Positions 44,470 through 53,970 are shown, numbered from the stretch's first letter. The stretch is DNA of 64,000 nt from Arthrobacter cupressi (GCF_900099975.1 NZ_FNEI01000002.1:159872-223871); one strand, 5' to 3'. The notes: generated from the sequence alone by a model not told the origin. Made by a program: numbers and translations.

Positions 44470-46295
44470 CGCCGTGCTTCCCCTGCTTCTTCCATTTCGT
44501 CCAGTTCGCGTTCGAGTTCGCTGTCCAGGTCCTTCGGGCATTCGTCGAGGCTCGCGATCACGAAACGGTAGTGCTGGTTGCGTGCCAGCAGCTCGGTGTG
44601 GGTTCCGACGTCGGAGATCCTGCCGTCCTCCAGCAGTGCCACCCGGTCGGCGAGGGCCACGGTGGAGGGCCGGTGCGCCACGATCAGCGTGGTCGTGTCC
44701 TTGAGCACTTCCCGGAGCCGGGCTTCGACCAGTTCCTCGGTGTTGACATCCAGGGCGGAGAGCGGATCGTCCAGCACCAGGACCCGCGGCTTGGCGGCAA
44801 TCGCCCGGGCCAAGGCGATGCGCTGGCGCTGCCCGCCGGAAAGGCTGAGCCCTTCCTCGCCGATCAGGGTGTCCACACCGTCCGGCAGGGAGTAGGCGAA
44901 ATGCGCCTGGGCCACGTCCAGTGCTTCATCCAGGGCGGCTTCCGTGGGTTCCGGGGCGCCGAGGAGTACGTTCTCCCGCACCGAACTGGAAAACAGGGTG
45001 GTGTCTTCGAAGGCCACGGCCACCACGGTCCGCAACTCCTCCACGCTGAAGTCCCGCACGTCCACACCGTCGATCCGGACCGCGCCGCCGGTTCGTTCCG
45101 CGCCGCCGGAGACGTCGTAGAGGCGGGGCACCAGCTGGAGCAGGGCGCTCTTGCCGCTGCCCGTCACGCCCACCAGCGCCATCGTCTCGCCCGGACGGAT
45201 GTCCAGGGTGATGTCGTGCAAGAGGGGGCCGCCGTCGTCGAACGCAAAGGAGGCCTGCTCGAAACGCAAGCCGCCACGCAGCTCGCGCGGATGCTGCGGC
45301 GCGGACGGGCTGGTGATGGTGTTGGCGGTGTCCATGACCTCGAAATGGCGATCCAGGGCGGACTTGGCCGTCAGGGCCATGGCGAGCAGCATCCCGGAGA
45401 ATTCCACCGGTGCCGCCACCACGGCGGCCGTGGCAAAGAACGCCACCAGGGAGCCGATACTCAGCTCCCCCGTGGATGCCAGCAGGATGCCCGCCACGAG
45501 TCCGACGCCGAGGGCCAGCTCCGGCAGCAGGGTCACCACCAGGCTGAACTCGGCCTGCTGCTTGGCCTTGGCGATCTCGGTCTGCCGCAGTTCCTCGGCC
45601 TGGCCGTTGAAGTTCTCCAGGGCTTCGCGGCTGCGGCCGAAGGCCTTCAGGACGCGGATGCCATGGACGGATTCCTCCACGGTGGTGGCGAGATCGCCGG
45701 CCTGGTCCTGGCTGAGCCGGGTGACCAGGCTGAAGCGGCGCCGGAACCGGAAGGAGTAGACCATGATCGGCAGGGCCGCGGCCAGGAAGATCAGCGCCAG
45801 CTGCCAGCTCATCGTGAACATGACGCCGACGCCGATCGCCACGGTCAAGGTGGTGACCACCAGCATGATTGCGCCGAAAGCCATCCAGCGGCGCAGGAAG
45901 TTCAGGTCGCTCATGGCCCGCGACAGCAACTGGCCCGAGCCCCAGCGGTCGTGGAAGGCCACGGTGAGGTCCTGCAGGTGGCCGTAGAGGGAGACCCGCA
46001 TCCGGGTCTCCACGGTGGTGGCGGGGTTGATGACGAACTGGCGGCGCAGTGCCACCAGCCCGGCCTCGGCGATGCCGAGCACCAGGATCACGACGGCGGA
46101 AATCCAGACGGCGCTTCCGGCGCCACCGGGCTTGAGGAAGTCGTTGACGAGGACCCGCAGGACTTGCGGGATGGACAGGGCCACGACGCTGGCGAGCAGG
46201 GCGCTGAGCAGGCCCAGGACGAGCCGGGGGAGGATCGGCCTGACATGGGGGTAGAGGCGTTTGATGGAAGTAAAGAACGACGTTTGCTTGGACAT
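44466..46295 (-). CDS. ABC exporter half-transporter, degenerate-site subunit
   Basis: The 609-residue half-transporter has Walker A GVTGSGKS (376-383), a canonical signature LSGGQ (485-489), but Walker [14 protein letters not shown], with Asp510 in place of the catalytic Glu, and a Q-loop reading AFEDTTLF without Gln. The His switch LIVAHR is kept. This is the expected partner of the next gene: one full ATP site forms from the partner's Walker motifs and this LSGGQ, and one site is degenerate. Genes overlap by 4 bp. Confidence 0.92.
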   Translation of the reverse strand: MSKQTSFFTSIKRLYPHVRPILPRLVLGLLSALLASVVALSIPQVLRVLVNDFLKPGGAGSAVWISAVVILVLGIAEAGLVALRRQFVINPATTVETRMRVSLYGHLQDLTVAFHDRWGSGQLLSRAMSDLNFLRRWMAFGAIMLVVTTLTVAIGVGVMFTMSWQLALIFLAAALPIMVYSFRFRRRFSLVTRLSQDQAGDLATTVEESVHGIRVLKAFGRSREALENFNGQAEELRQTEIAKAKQQAEFSLVVTLLPELALGVGLVAGILLASTGELSIGSLVAFFATAAVVAAPVEFSGMLLAMALTAKSALDRHFEVMDTANTITSPSAPQHPRELRGGLRFEQASFAFDDGGPLLHDITLDIRPGETMALVGVTGSGKSALLQLVPRLYDVSGGAERTGGAVRIDGVDVRDFSVEELRTVVAVAFEDTTLFSSSVRENVLLGAPEPTEAALDEALDVAQAHFAYSLPDGVDTLIGEEGLSLSGGQRQRIALARAIAAKPRVLVLDDPLSALDVNTEELVEARLREVLKDTTTLIVAHRPSTVALADRVALLEDGRISDVGTHTELLARNQHYRFVIASLDECPKDLDSELERELDEMEEAGEARR

Positions 46296-46460
46296 GCCCG
46301 CTTCTCAACAGCTGGATCTTAGACGGTGGAGGTGGTTTCCTTCAGCAACTACCCTATGCCATGCGTGATTCCCTTCACAGGAAAAAGGCAGGTGGTGGTG
46401 AAATGTTTTACCACTTATCGCGATCCGTAATCGCGGTGGACGGATCATCCGGTGAAACAG

Positions 46461-46494
46461 GAATGCCGTCCCCGGTATTCCGGGGACGGCATTC
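46461..46494 (-). terminator. Intrinsic terminator of the phosphoesterase operon
   Basis: A perfect 15-bp stem (GAATGCCGTCCCCGG with its complement, 4-nt loop) lies 20 bp downstream of the phosphoesterase stop. The T run in the leftward direction is interrupted (CCTGTTTC). Confidence 0.8.
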
Positions 46495-46514
46495 TTCTGT
46501 GCGGGCCGGCGGCC

Positions 46515-47462
46515 CTAGGCCTGCGGGCTTAGCGTCAGCAGCACGGCCTCCGGTCGGCAGGCGATACGGACCGGCGCATAGCGCGAAGTGCCGATCCCGC
46601 CGGAGACGTTGACCGGCGTCGTGCGTCCGTTGCTTTCCCAGTCGTTCAGGCCCCTGGCGCGCCAGGTGGGCAGGTCGCAATTGGCGACCAATGCGCCGTA
46701 TCCGGGGACGCAGACCTGTCCGCCGTGGGTGTGGCCGGCCAGGATCAGGTCTGCCTCCGCCTCGGTGAAGTGGTCCAGCACGCGCTGGTAGGGAGCATGG
46801 ATGACGGCGACGCGCAGGTGCGGGCGCTTGTCCTGCCCGGCGGTGCCGCGGGGCCAGCCGGCGTAGCGTTCGCGCTTGAGGTGCGGATCGTCGACGCCGG
46901 AGAAATCCAGGCGGATACCGTTCAGCGGAACGGACTGGTGCCGGTTGGTGAGGTCGATCCAACCGGACATTCCGAAGCCGGAACGCAGCCGCGGCCAGTC
47001 CAGCTTGATCGGTTCCTTGCGCAGCCGGCTGGGGCCCAGGAAGTAACTGAGCGGGTTCTTCAGGGTGGGCGCGTAGTAGTCGTTGGACCCCGGGACGAAC
47101 ACGCCGGGCAGCCCCAACAGGGGGCGGAGCGCCTCAAGGAGCGGATCGACGGCCTTGGGGTGGCTGAGGTTGTCGCCGGTGTTGACCACGAGGTCCGGCT
47201 TCAGCTCCGCGAGGGAATGGAGCCAGGCCGCTTTCTTGTCCTGACCGGGGACGAAGTGGATGTCGCTCAGGTGCAGCACCCGCATCGGCGCGGAACCTGG
47301 CGGAAGAATCGCAAGGGTCTCCTCGCGCACCGTGAACTGGTCCTTCTCCCACCAGCCATAGGCGGCGGCAGCCGCGCCCAGCGTGGCGCCGGCGGCGGTG
47401 GTGACGGCGAGGCCGCGCCCGAAATCACGGACGCGGCCTGCCAGATGCCCATTAGCGGTCAT
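46515..47462 (-). CDS. Metallophosphoesterase, membrane-anchored
   Basis: The 315-residue protein has an N-terminal hydrophobic segment (VTTAAGATLGAAAAAYGWW) and the calcineurin-like metal motifs LSDIHF, NTGDNLSH, GSNDYY (Asn-Asp in place of the usual GNHD), VIHAPY and GHTHGGQ. It resembles YkuE/Rv3683-type enzymes acting on phospholipid or nucleotide phosphodiesters near the membrane. It follows the PonA2-type gene after 3 bp, the same pair as ponA2-Rv3683 in mycobacteria as I recall it. Confidence 0.9.
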   Translation of the reverse strand: MTANGHLAGRVRDFGRGLAVTTAAGATLGAAAAAYGWWEKDQFTVREETLAILPPGSAPMRVLHLSDIHFVPGQDKKAAWLHSLAELKPDLVVNTGDNLSHPKAVDPLLEALRPLLGLPGVFVPGSNDYYAPTLKNPLSYFLGPSRLRKEPIKLDWPRLRSGFGMSGWIDLTNRHQSVPLNGIRLDFSGVDDPHLKRERYAGWPRGTAGQDKRPHLRVAVIHAPYQRVLDHFTEAEADLILAGHTHGGQVCVPGYGALVANCDLPTWRARGLNDWESNGRTTPVNVSGGIGTSRYAPVRIACRPEAVLLTLSPQA

Positions 47463-47465
47463 CGA

Positions 47466-49760
47466 TTATTTGTCCTTCGGGTCGTTGCCCTTGTTGTCTG
47501 AGCCGGTATCGGAACCTGTGTCGGAGCCGTTGTCGTCGCTCTTGGAGTCGTCCTTTGTTTCCTTGGGTTTGGGAGCGGGTTCGACATACGCCAGGTTGGA
47601 CGGCGGTTCCGGGAACGGATCCGTGCCGTAGCGCGGGGCCACCTGCAGCATGTAGTTGGCGAACTGCGGGCCGGCGATCATGTAGCCGTCGATGTTCGAG
47701 TAGAACTTGCCGTTGACGGTGATGTTCCGGCCGTACCGCCCCTGGTCACCCAGCGGATCGCCGAACCACGTGGCGGTGGCCAGGCCGGTGGTGTAGCCGA
47801 CCACCCACGTGGAACCGTTGGAGTTGTTGGTACCGGTCTTGGCGGCCACCGGGAAGTTGGTGCTCGTGGAGATGCGCGGCTGGATCCAGAAGCCCGAGCC
47901 CTTGTTCAGGACCTCCTGCAGGCCCTTGCTGACACCGTGCGCGACTTCCGGGGAGACGGCGTCGCGGCAGTTGCTGGACTGCGCCGGCAGCTTGTTGCCC
48001 GACGAATCGGTCACGGACTCGATGGCAATCGGTTCGCAATACCGGCCGTCGTTCGCGAAGGTGGCGAAGGCGCTGGCCATGGTCAGCGGCGCGGTCTGCC
48101 GGGAGCCCAGCAGGTTGGCCAGGGTGGTCATCGGGATCTGCGGGTTGGGGTCGGTGACTTTGCCGTCCCCGTCGCGGGCCGGCAGGCCTTCGTGGATGCC
48201 CACGGCGTCCACGATCTTCTGGATGCCGCAGAGGTCAAGCTGGGCCGCGGACGCGAAGGTGGCGGTGTTGATCGAGTTGGCCAGGCCGTACAGCACGCTC
48301 ATCGGGCGGTAGTAGCCCTCTTCGGCGTTCTGCAGGTCGTTGCTGCCGTCGACGTTGCTGTCGTACCAGCCGGTGGTCGGCGTGGAGCAGGTGTTCCGCC
48401 AGGGGAAGTCGATGGGGTACTTGCGGACCGCGGCGTTGATGGTGGTGTTCATCGATTTGCCCTCGTTGAGCCATTCCGCGAACGTGAAGGGCTTCATCGT
48501 GGAACCGGTCTGGAACCCGCCCAGGCCGTTAAGGTCGTTGCCCTTGGCGTCCAGCACGTCCACGTTGAAATTCTGCTCGGCTTGGAACTTGCCCGGTGCG
48601 GGCAGCCACACCGTGTTCTGCGCCATCGAGATGATCTTGCCGGTCTTCGGTTGCACGGAGACGAGGGCGGCACCCCACTTGTCCGGGTTCGCGCCGGCGG
48701 AGGCGTTGACCTGCTCCTGGGCCACCGCCTGGGCCTTCGGGTCCAGGGTGGTCTTGATGGTGAGGCCGCCGCGCATCACCCGGTTGGTGCGCTCGTCAGG
48801 CGTGGCACCGTAGGCCGGGTTGTTCAGCAGCAGGTGCAGCACGTAGTCGCAGAAGTACGGTGCCGAGGTGGCGTAGGCACAACCCTGGCGGGCGGGGGTC
48901 ACCTTGGTCTTGACCGGGGTGGCCACGGCCTTGTCGTACTCGGCCTTCTTGATCTTGCCCTGGTTCAGCATGAGCTGCAGGACGAGGTCGCGGCGGGCCT
49001 TGGCGTGGTCCGGGTTGGTGATGGGGTCGTAGTAGGACGGGCTGTTCACGACGCCGGCCAGGAGGGCGGCCTGGGGAAGGGTGAGGTTCTTGGCCGTGGT
49101 GCTGAAGAAGAACCGGGAGGCAGCTTCGATGCCGTAGGCGTCCCGATTGAAGAAGACGATGTTGAGGTAGCCCTCGAGGATCTGCTCCTTGGAGAACTTC
49201 TTCTCCAGGGCGATCGCGAGCTTCATTTCACGGAGCTTGTCCCCGACGCCCTTGTTAACACCGTTGAGCTTGACGTCGCCTTCCTTGCCCTGGGAGACAA
49301 GGGATTCATTGATGACGTTGTTCACGTACTGCTGCGTAATGGTGGAAGCGCCCTGCTTCTGGCCACGGGCGGTGCTGACCACGGCGCGCAGGATGCCGGT
49401 GGTGTCGATGCCGCCGTGCTCATAGAAACGGCTGTCTTCCACCGCGACCACTGCGTCCTTGATATAGGGACTCATCTGGTCCAGCGGCACCCGGGTGCGG
49501 TTCTCCTTGTAGATCGACGCGATCTTGGAGCCGTCGCTGGCCAGGATGGTGGTGGACTGGCTGGGCGGGTTCACCTGGAGCTCCGCCGGCAGCGTGTCGA
49601 AGAACTGGATCGAGCCGCTGGCCGTGCTGCCCGAAAGGGCGGCCGCGGGGACCAGCAGGCCTGCCACCAGGACACCGCAAACGGCACTCACGCCGAGGAA
49701 TGCGATGATCTTTCCCAGGGTGGTGGCAGTATCGAATATGGGGTTCTTGCGAGTCACCAT
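47466..49760 (-). CDS. ponA: PonA2-type class A penicillin-binding protein
   Basis: The 764-residue bifunctional peptidoglycan synthase has a short cytosolic N terminus, one membrane helix (about 17-44), a GT51 transglycosylase domain (VVAVEDSRFYEHGGIDTTGILRA, GASTITQQYVNN, EGYLNIVFF) and a transpeptidase domain with GSTMKPF, NSIN and KTGT. It ends in an Asp/Ser/Lys-rich tail (KPKETKDDSKSDDNGSDTG). Starting at MVTRKNPIFD (49760) gives the usual N terminus. It acts in cell-wall synthesis outside the membrane. Confidence 0.93.
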   Translation of the reverse strand: MVTRKNPIFDTATTLGKIIAFLGVSAVCGVLVAGLLVPAAALSGSTASGSIQFFDTLPAELQVNPPSQSTTILASDGSKIASIYKENRTRVPLDQMSPYIKDAVVAVEDSRFYEHGGIDTTGILRAVVSTARGQKQGASTITQQYVNNVINESLVSQGKEGDVKLNGVNKGVGDKLREMKLAIALEKKFSKEQILEGYLNIVFFNRDAYGIEAASRFFFSTTAKNLTLPQAALLAGVVNSPSYYDPITNPDHAKARRDLVLQLMLNQGKIKKAEYDKAVATPVKTKVTPARQGCAYATSAPYFCDYVLHLLLNNPAYGATPDERTNRVMRGGLTIKTTLDPKAQAVAQEQVNASAGANPDKWGAALVSVQPKTGKIISMAQNTVWLPAPGKFQAEQNFNVDVLDAKGNDLNGLGGFQTGSTMKPFTFAEWLNEGKSMNTTINAAVRKYPIDFPWRNTCSTPTTGWYDSNVDGSNDLQNAEEGYYRPMSVLYGLANSINTATFASAAQLDLCGIQKIVDAVGIHEGLPARDGDGKVTDPNPQIPMTTLANLLGSRQTAPLTMASAFATFANDGRYCEPIAIESVTDSSGNKLPAQSSNCRDAVSPEVAHGVSKGLQEVLNKGSGFWIQPRISTSTNFPVAAKTGTNNSNGSTWVVGYTTGLATATWFGDPLGDQGRYGRNITVNGKFYSNIDGYMIAGPQFANYMLQVAPRYGTDPFPEPPSNLAYVEPAPKPKETKDDSKSDDNGSDTGSDTGSDNKGNDPKDK

Positions 49761-49797
49761 GTTTTCCACTTTACCGGCAAGGGCTACGCTTTCTCTC

Positions 49798-49953
49798 ATG
49801 ACCAAATGGGAGTACGCGACGATTCCGCTCATTATTCACGCCACGAAACAGATCCTCGACACCTGGGGTGAGGACGGTTGGGAACTCGTCCAGGTAGTCC
49901 CCGGTCCCGATGGAAACGGCCTGGTGGCCTACCTTAAGAGGGAGAAGCAGTAA
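49798..49953 (+). CDS. DUF4177-type small protein
   Basis: The 51-residue protein MTKWEYATIPLIIHATKQIL... GWELVQVVPGPDGNGLVAYLKR has the DUF4177 pattern (WEY near the start, DGWELV, then a strand). No Shine-Dalgarno sequence is seen and TACGCT lies about 10 bases upstream of the ATG, so it may be leaderless. It lies 2 bp before the RidA gene, a pairing common in Actinobacteria. Function unknown. Confidence 0.85.
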   Translation: MTKWEYATIPLIIHATKQILDTWGEDGWELVQVVPGPDGNGLVAYLKREKQ

Positions 49954-49955
49954 CT

Positions 49956-50492
49956 ATGACGAGCCCCGCAGAAACCACGTCTGGCGCGGAAACACCGGCA
50001 CCGGCATCTGCCGTCGAACAGCGCCTGGCAGAGCTTGGACTCGCCCTTCCGGAAGTGGCGGCGCCCGTGGCCGCCTACGTTCCGGCAGTCGTCTCCGGCA
50101 ACTACGTGTACACCTCCGGCCAGCTGCCGTTTGTTAATGGCAAACTCCCAGCTACGGGGAAGGTCTCCACCGGCGAGGAAGGACAGTCCGAGGAAGCCAC
50201 GGTTGCTCCGGAAGACGCGAAGGTCTACGCCGAAGTGTGTGCCATCAACGCCCTGGCCGCGGTCAAGAGTGTCATCGGCGACCTCGACCGCATCACCCGG
50301 ATCGTCAAGGTGGTCGGCTTCGTTTCCTCCGACCCGTCCTTCACCGGTCAGCCGGGCGTCATCAACGGCGCCTCCGAACTTCTCGGAAAGGTCTTCGGCG
50401 ACGCCGGCATCCACGCACGCTCCGCCGTCGGCGTTGCGGTCCTGCCGCTCGACTCTCCCGTAGAAGTCGAACTGATCGCCGAATTCAGCTGA
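49956..50492 (+). CDS. RidA-family protein
   Basis: The 178-residue protein has a variable 25-residue N terminus and a YjgF/YER057c/UK114 fold with VSGNYVYTSGQLPF, AINALAAVKSVIGDLDRITRIVKVVGFV and ARSAVGVAVLPLDSPVEVELIAEF. The arginine that binds the imine carboxylate in RidA is replaced here by the ARSAVGV context (Arg in HARSAVG), as in the Rid7-like actinobacterial branch. Reactive enamine/imine deamination is possible; in this branch it is not proven. Confidence 0.9.
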   Translation: MTSPAETTSGAETPAPASAVEQRLAELGLALPEVAAPVAAYVPAVVSGNYVYTSGQLPFVNGKLPATGKVSTGEEGQSEEATVAPEDAKVYAEVCAINALAAVKSVIGDLDRITRIVKVVGFVSSDPSFTGQPGVINGASELLGKVFGDAGIHARSAVGVAVLPLDSPVEVELIAEFS

Positions 50493-50526
50493 TCGCAGAA
50501 GCCAAGCAAGGAACCGGTCACAGCAA

Positions 50527-51438
50527 TTGCCTCAGCTAGCCCGACGCCTGTTCGTGTTGCCCCCTGAACTTGAGGGGGCAGCACGTAACTGGCTCCAGCT
50601 CGGCGAACGGAGTCCCCGCGCCGCGCGATACGCATCATCAGTGGTCCTGCTCCGTGACGCCCCCGGCGGCCTGGAGACCTGGATGGGGTACCGTCCGGGG
50701 ACTTCCCCGCTGGGCGTGGTTTCCTTTCCGGGCGGTTCGCTGGAAAGCAGCGACGACGACCCCGTCGGCTGGCTGGGCCCTTCGCCCCAGCAATGGGCCG
50801 AGGCGCTCGGAACCACCGACGTCGGGCTGACCCGCCGCCACGTGGTGGGAGCCATCCGCGAACTGTTCGAAGAAACCGGCGTCCTCCTTGCCGGCCCGGA
50901 CCTGTCCTCCACCGTCGAAGCAACCTCCACCCCGGAATGGATGAAGGCCCGCGTGGCCGTCGCCAACCAGGACAAGTCCTTCACCGACGTCCTGGCCAAG
51001 CGTGGCCTCTCCCTGCGCACCGACCTGCTCAAGCCGCTGGTCAACTGGCTCAGCCCGGACTTCGCCCACTTCCGCTTCAATACCCGCTACTTCGCAGCCA
51101 CCGTCCCCGTGGGCCAAAGCCCGTCCCTCCTGGAAAGCAAGGGAATCTGGGGACGCTGGGTCCGCGCCTTCGAGCTCGTGGCCGAACGCGACACCACTGC
51201 CCTCGGCGACGAGATCGGCCAGGAAAACACCGTAGGACTCACCCTCGGCCAGCTCGTGGTCCCGGGCACGGAAATCATGCTCGAAAAGATGGCCGCCGCC
51301 CAGGGCTGCATCGCCTACCTCAGCTACAAGCGCAAGCACCACGTCTACCAGCCCCGCCTGGTCGAGGAAAACGGTGTGCTGATGCTCGAAGTCGAAGCCG
51401 CCCGCGCGGTCGCAGGGGAGCCGCAGCGGGAGCGCTGA
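50527..51438 (+). CDS. Nudix hydrolase
   Basis: The 303-residue protein has a Nudix-type core: PLGVVSFPGGSLESSDDD, then VVGAIRELFEETGVLLAG (the REXXEEXG part of the box). The long insertion after the box and the C-terminal RFNTRYFAATVPVGQ resemble CoA- or acyl-CoA-directed Nudix proteins. The start is uncertain: TTG at 50527 is the most upstream; GTG at about 50554 is an alternative, and AAGGAA lies at 50507. It follows RidA in the conserved actinobacterial block. Confidence 0.85.
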   Translation: MPQLARRLFVLPPELEGAARNWLQLGERSPRAARYASSVVLLRDAPGGLETWMGYRPGTSPLGVVSFPGGSLESSDDDPVGWLGPSPQQWAEALGTTDVGLTRRHVVGAIRELFEETGVLLAGPDLSSTVEATSTPEWMKARVAVANQDKSFTDVLAKRGLSLRTDLLKPLVNWLSPDFAHFRFNTRYFAATVPVGQSPSLLESKGIWGRWVRAFELVAERDTTALGDEIGQENTVGLTLGQLVVPGTEIMLEKMAAAQGCIAYLSYKRKHHVYQPRLVEENGVLMLEVEAARAVAGEPQRER

Positions 51439-51461
51439 GTTTTCGCTCCAGTCACACTTGG

Positions 51462-51785
51462 TGTGGTCGCCTGAGACGCAGACAACGGCCCTCCGCCGTC
51501 GCTTAGACACGACACATAGGGAGCGCGCCGGTCGCTGAGCGACCTCTGCCCTCCGATGTGCCGCGATGCGCTCCTCTGCGGAGACCCGCAGTCTGCTTGC
51601 CGGACGTCTAGTTGCGCTTCACGCAACCAGGCACCCCGGTGAGCTTCATGGCGGACGGCGGTCCTTCCGAAAGGAGCGCATCGCGGTCGATCGCGTCGTG
51701 TAGGTCGCCCAGCGACCGAAGCGTCGCCTATCGGCCGTGTCTAAGCGACGCGGAAGGGCCGTCTCCGCCACCCAAGGCGACCACA
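51462..51785. repeat. 324-bp gapless imperfect palindrome
   Basis: The 438-bp gap 51439-51876 has no gene. Two arms of at least 113 bp (51462-51574 and 51673-51785) are colinear inverted copies about the centre 51623.5: TGTGGTCGCCT, CGGCCCT, GTCGCTTAGACACG, CGGTCGCTGAGCGACC and CGCGATGCGCTCC each find their complement at the exactly mirrored position. Weaker symmetry continues inward. The middle holds a small hairpin (GTTGCG/CGCAAC, 51611-51627). It may be a MITE-like repeat, a transposon remnant or a structured RNA. Confidence 0.85.
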
Positions 51786-51830
51786 ACGAAGGCGACCACA
51801 ACGAACGTGACCACAGAAGGCGAGCACAAG
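51774..51830. repeat. 15-bp tandem repeats at the right edge of the palindrome
   Basis: AAGGCGACCACAACG occurs at 51774-51788 and 51789-51803, followed by degenerate units (AACGTGACCACAG, AAGGCGAGCACAAG). The left arm has only one inverted copy of the unit, so the expansion is on one side only. Confidence 0.75.
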
Positions 51831-51831
51831 A

Positions 51832-51863
51832 AAGGCCGGTTCCGAGGCATCGGAACCGGCCTT
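51832..51863 (-). terminator. Intrinsic terminator of crp
   Basis: A perfect 14-bp stem (AAGGCCGGTTCCGA with its complement, 4-nt loop) followed leftward by TTTCTTG, 13 bp after the stop of the Crp gene. Confidence 0.9.
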
Positions 51864-51876
51864 CTCGTTATGAGGC

Positions 51877-52554
51877 TTAGCGGGAGCGCTGGCGCAGGCG
51901 CTGCATGTCCAGGATGACCACCGCGCGGGCCTCCAGGCGGAGCCAGCCGCGCTGGACGAACTCGGCGAGGGCCTTGTTCACCGTTTCGCGGGATGCGCCG
52001 ACCAACTGGGCCAGTTCTTCCTGGGTGAGCTCGTGGGCTACGAGGACGCCGTCGGTGGCGGGGCGGCCGAAGCGGTCTGCCAGGTCCAGCAGGGCCTTGG
52101 CAACGCGGCCGGGAACGTCCGAGAAGACGAGGTCGGACAAGGAGTCGTTGGTGCGGCGCAGGCGGCGGGCCAGGGCCTGCAGGAGCTGGGCAGAGACCTC
52201 GGGGCGGGTGCGCAGCAGGGTGTTGAGGCTTTCGTTCTTCAGGCCGGCCAGTCGGGTTTCCGAAACGGCGGTGGCCGTGGCAGTGCGCGGGCTGGGATCG
52301 AAGAGAGCCATTTCGCCGAAGAGTTCGCCCGGGCCGAGGATGGCGAGCAAGGACTCGCGGCCGTCGGGGGAGGTGCGGCCAAGCTTCACCTTGCCGGACA
52401 CGATGAAGTAGAGCTGGTCACCCTGGTCGCCTTCGCGGAACACGGAAGCCCCGCGGGAAAGGTCCACTTCGGTCAGCTCGTCCGTGAGCAGCCGGAAGGC
52501 GTCGTCGTCAAGGGTCGCGAAGAGGGGTGCGCGGCGCAGTACCTCGATGTCCAT
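51877..52554 (-). CDS. crp: Crp/Fnr-family regulator (GlxR/Crp-type)
   Basis: The 225-residue protein starts MDIEVLRRAPLFATLDDDAFRLL after AGGAGAATTC. It has a cyclic-nucleotide-binding domain (GDQLYFIVSGKVKLGRTSPDGRESLLAILGPGELFGEMALFDPSPRTATATA, including the GE and RTA cAMP-contact residues) and a Crp helix-turn-helix (LTQEELAQLVGASRETVNKALAEFVQRGWLRLE). It corresponds to the global cAMP-responsive regulator of Actinobacteria. A longer frame to 52743 has no family similarity and is not used. Confidence 0.95.
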   Translation of the reverse strand: MDIEVLRRAPLFATLDDDAFRLLTDELTEVDLSRGASVFREGDQGDQLYFIVSGKVKLGRTSPDGRESLLAILGPGELFGEMALFDPSPRTATATAVSETRLAGLKNESLNTLLRTRPEVSAQLLQALARRLRRTNDSLSDLVFSDVPGRVAKALLDLADRFGRPATDGVLVAHELTQEELAQLVGASRETVNKALAEFVQRGWLRLEARAVVILDMQRLRQRSR

Positions 52555-52780
52555 GAATTCTCCTGAGTAAAAGTTCGGCAATGGCGCTTCAGTCATTGTT
52601 CCAGAATTTTTCGGGCTCTGTGACGTACTTGGCAGCCGAAACGCCCGAAATTCAGCGGATTTGAACCAAATCAGCCCGCTTGGTGAGGGAGGCCACGGGC
52701 TGCCGCGGGGTCCGGACTCACGGCTGGGTGTCAGGGTGCCCACTTACAATTGGGGCTTACCCCGGCTGTGAGGAGCATTG

Positions 52781-53965
52781 GTGTTCGGCTTGACCATCCT
52801 GGATCTGGCGTTGATTCTGACGCTCCTGTCCTACCTGATCTATGGCCTGCGCAATGGTTTCCTGGTCACATTGGGCGGCGTGGCCGGCTTTGCCGCCGGG
52901 GCGATGGCCGCCGTCGTCGCGGTTCCCCTAGTGGGCGAGTGGGTGCCGGACAGCGGCTGGCGGCTGACCGCCATCGTCGCCACCGCCCTCGTGCTGATCG
53001 TGCTGGGGCACGGCCTGGGCACCTGGGTGGGGCACAAGATCCGCCAGGCGGTGCGGGTCAAGCCGCTGCACGCCCTGGACCGGCTGCTGGGCGGGTTCGC
53101 CAGCGTGGCCGTGGCGGCGCTGGTGATGTCCATGCTTTCGGTGAGCATCGCGGCGCTCGGTGTGCCGTTCGTCTCGCAGCAGCTGGCCGAGTCCAAGGTG
53201 ATCCGTTCCATCGACGCGCTGACCCCCAACCCGGTCAAGTCCGCCGTCGCGCAGTTGCGTTCGGCGATGATGGGGAACGGGATACCCAAAATCATTGAGG
53301 GGATCGGTCCGGTGGCTCCGGTCCCGGTGCCGGACGCCAGTACCGACACCCCTGCCCTGAACAACGCCGCCCGCTCGGTACTGAAGATCGCCGGCACCGC
53401 CTACCAGTGCGGCCAGAACCAAACCGGCACCGGATTCGTGGTGTCGCCCGGGCGCGTCGTGACCAACGCCCACGTGGTGGCTGGCGTGCCGCAGCCTGTG
53501 GTGGAAACGCCCGACGGCGGTGCGATGCCGGGCCGTGTGGTGTATTTCGACAGCAAGCGGGACCTCGCCGTCGTCGCGGTTGAGGGTCTGCCCACCGCGC
53601 CGCTGCAGCTGGGGCCGGACCTGCCCGCCGGCTCGTCCGCGGCCTTTGCCGGGTACCCGCACGGCGGGCCGTTCCAGTCCAAGCCTGCGGCGGTCCAGGG
53701 CGTGTCCACCCTGCTGGTGCCGGACATTTACGGAAACAACCCCGCACCCGAAGAGGTCTACAAGCTCGCCGGCGATGTGCAGCCGGGCAACTCGGGCGGA
53801 CCGCTGCTGTCCCAGCAGGGGCGGGTGGCCGGCGTCATTTTCGCCAAGACCACCTCGGACGTAGCGGTCGGCTATGCCCTGACCATGGAGGACCTCGCTC
53901 CGGTGGCGGCCCGGGCGCCGTCGCTGAGCGCGGCGGTATCGCCCGGGCAGTGCACGCGGAAGTAG
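52781..53965 (+). CDS. MarP-like membrane serine protease
   Basis: The 394-residue protein has four N-terminal membrane helices of the colicin-V-production type (about 1-125) and an extracytoplasmic trypsin-like domain with His in VVTNAHVVAG, Asp in SKRDLAVVAV and Ser in PGNSGGPLLS. Two Cys flank the domain (AYQCGQNQ and GQCTRK). This matches mycobacterial MarP (Rv3671c), a periplasmic protease needed for acid and oxidative stress resistance. The GTG at 52781 follows TGAGGAG; the gene is divergent from crp. Confidence 0.93.
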   Translation: MFGLTILDLALILTLLSYLIYGLRNGFLVTLGGVAGFAAGAMAAVVAVPLVGEWVPDSGWRLTAIVATALVLIVLGHGLGTWVGHKIRQAVRVKPLHALDRLLGGFASVAVAALVMSMLSVSIAALGVPFVSQQLAESKVIRSIDALTPNPVKSAVAQLRSAMMGNGIPKIIEGIGPVAPVPVPDASTDTPALNNAARSVLKIAGTAYQCGQNQTGTGFVVSPGRVVTNAHVVAGVPQPVVETPDGGAMPGRVVYFDSKRDLAVVAVEGLPTAPLQLGPDLPAGSSAAFAGYPHGGPFQSKPAAVQGVSTLLVPDIYGNNPAPEEVYKLAGDVQPGNSGGPLLSQQGRVAGVIFAKTTSDVAVGYALTMEDLAPVAARAPSLSAAVSPGQCTRK

Positions 53966-53970
53966 CCCCG

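Noticed and set aside
42640..46295. The heterodimeric ABC exporter as the dedicated exporter of the IGNWPDPM peptide.
   Set aside because: The precursor has its own Sec signal peptide, the exporter is on the other strand beyond a tRNA gene, and neither subunit has a C39 peptidase domain. Proximity alone is not evidence.
52555..52780. A Crp-type binding site (TGTGACGTACTTGGCA) in the crp-marP intergenic region.
   Set aside because: Only the left half fits the TGTGA-N6-TCACA consensus; the right half has two mismatches in five.
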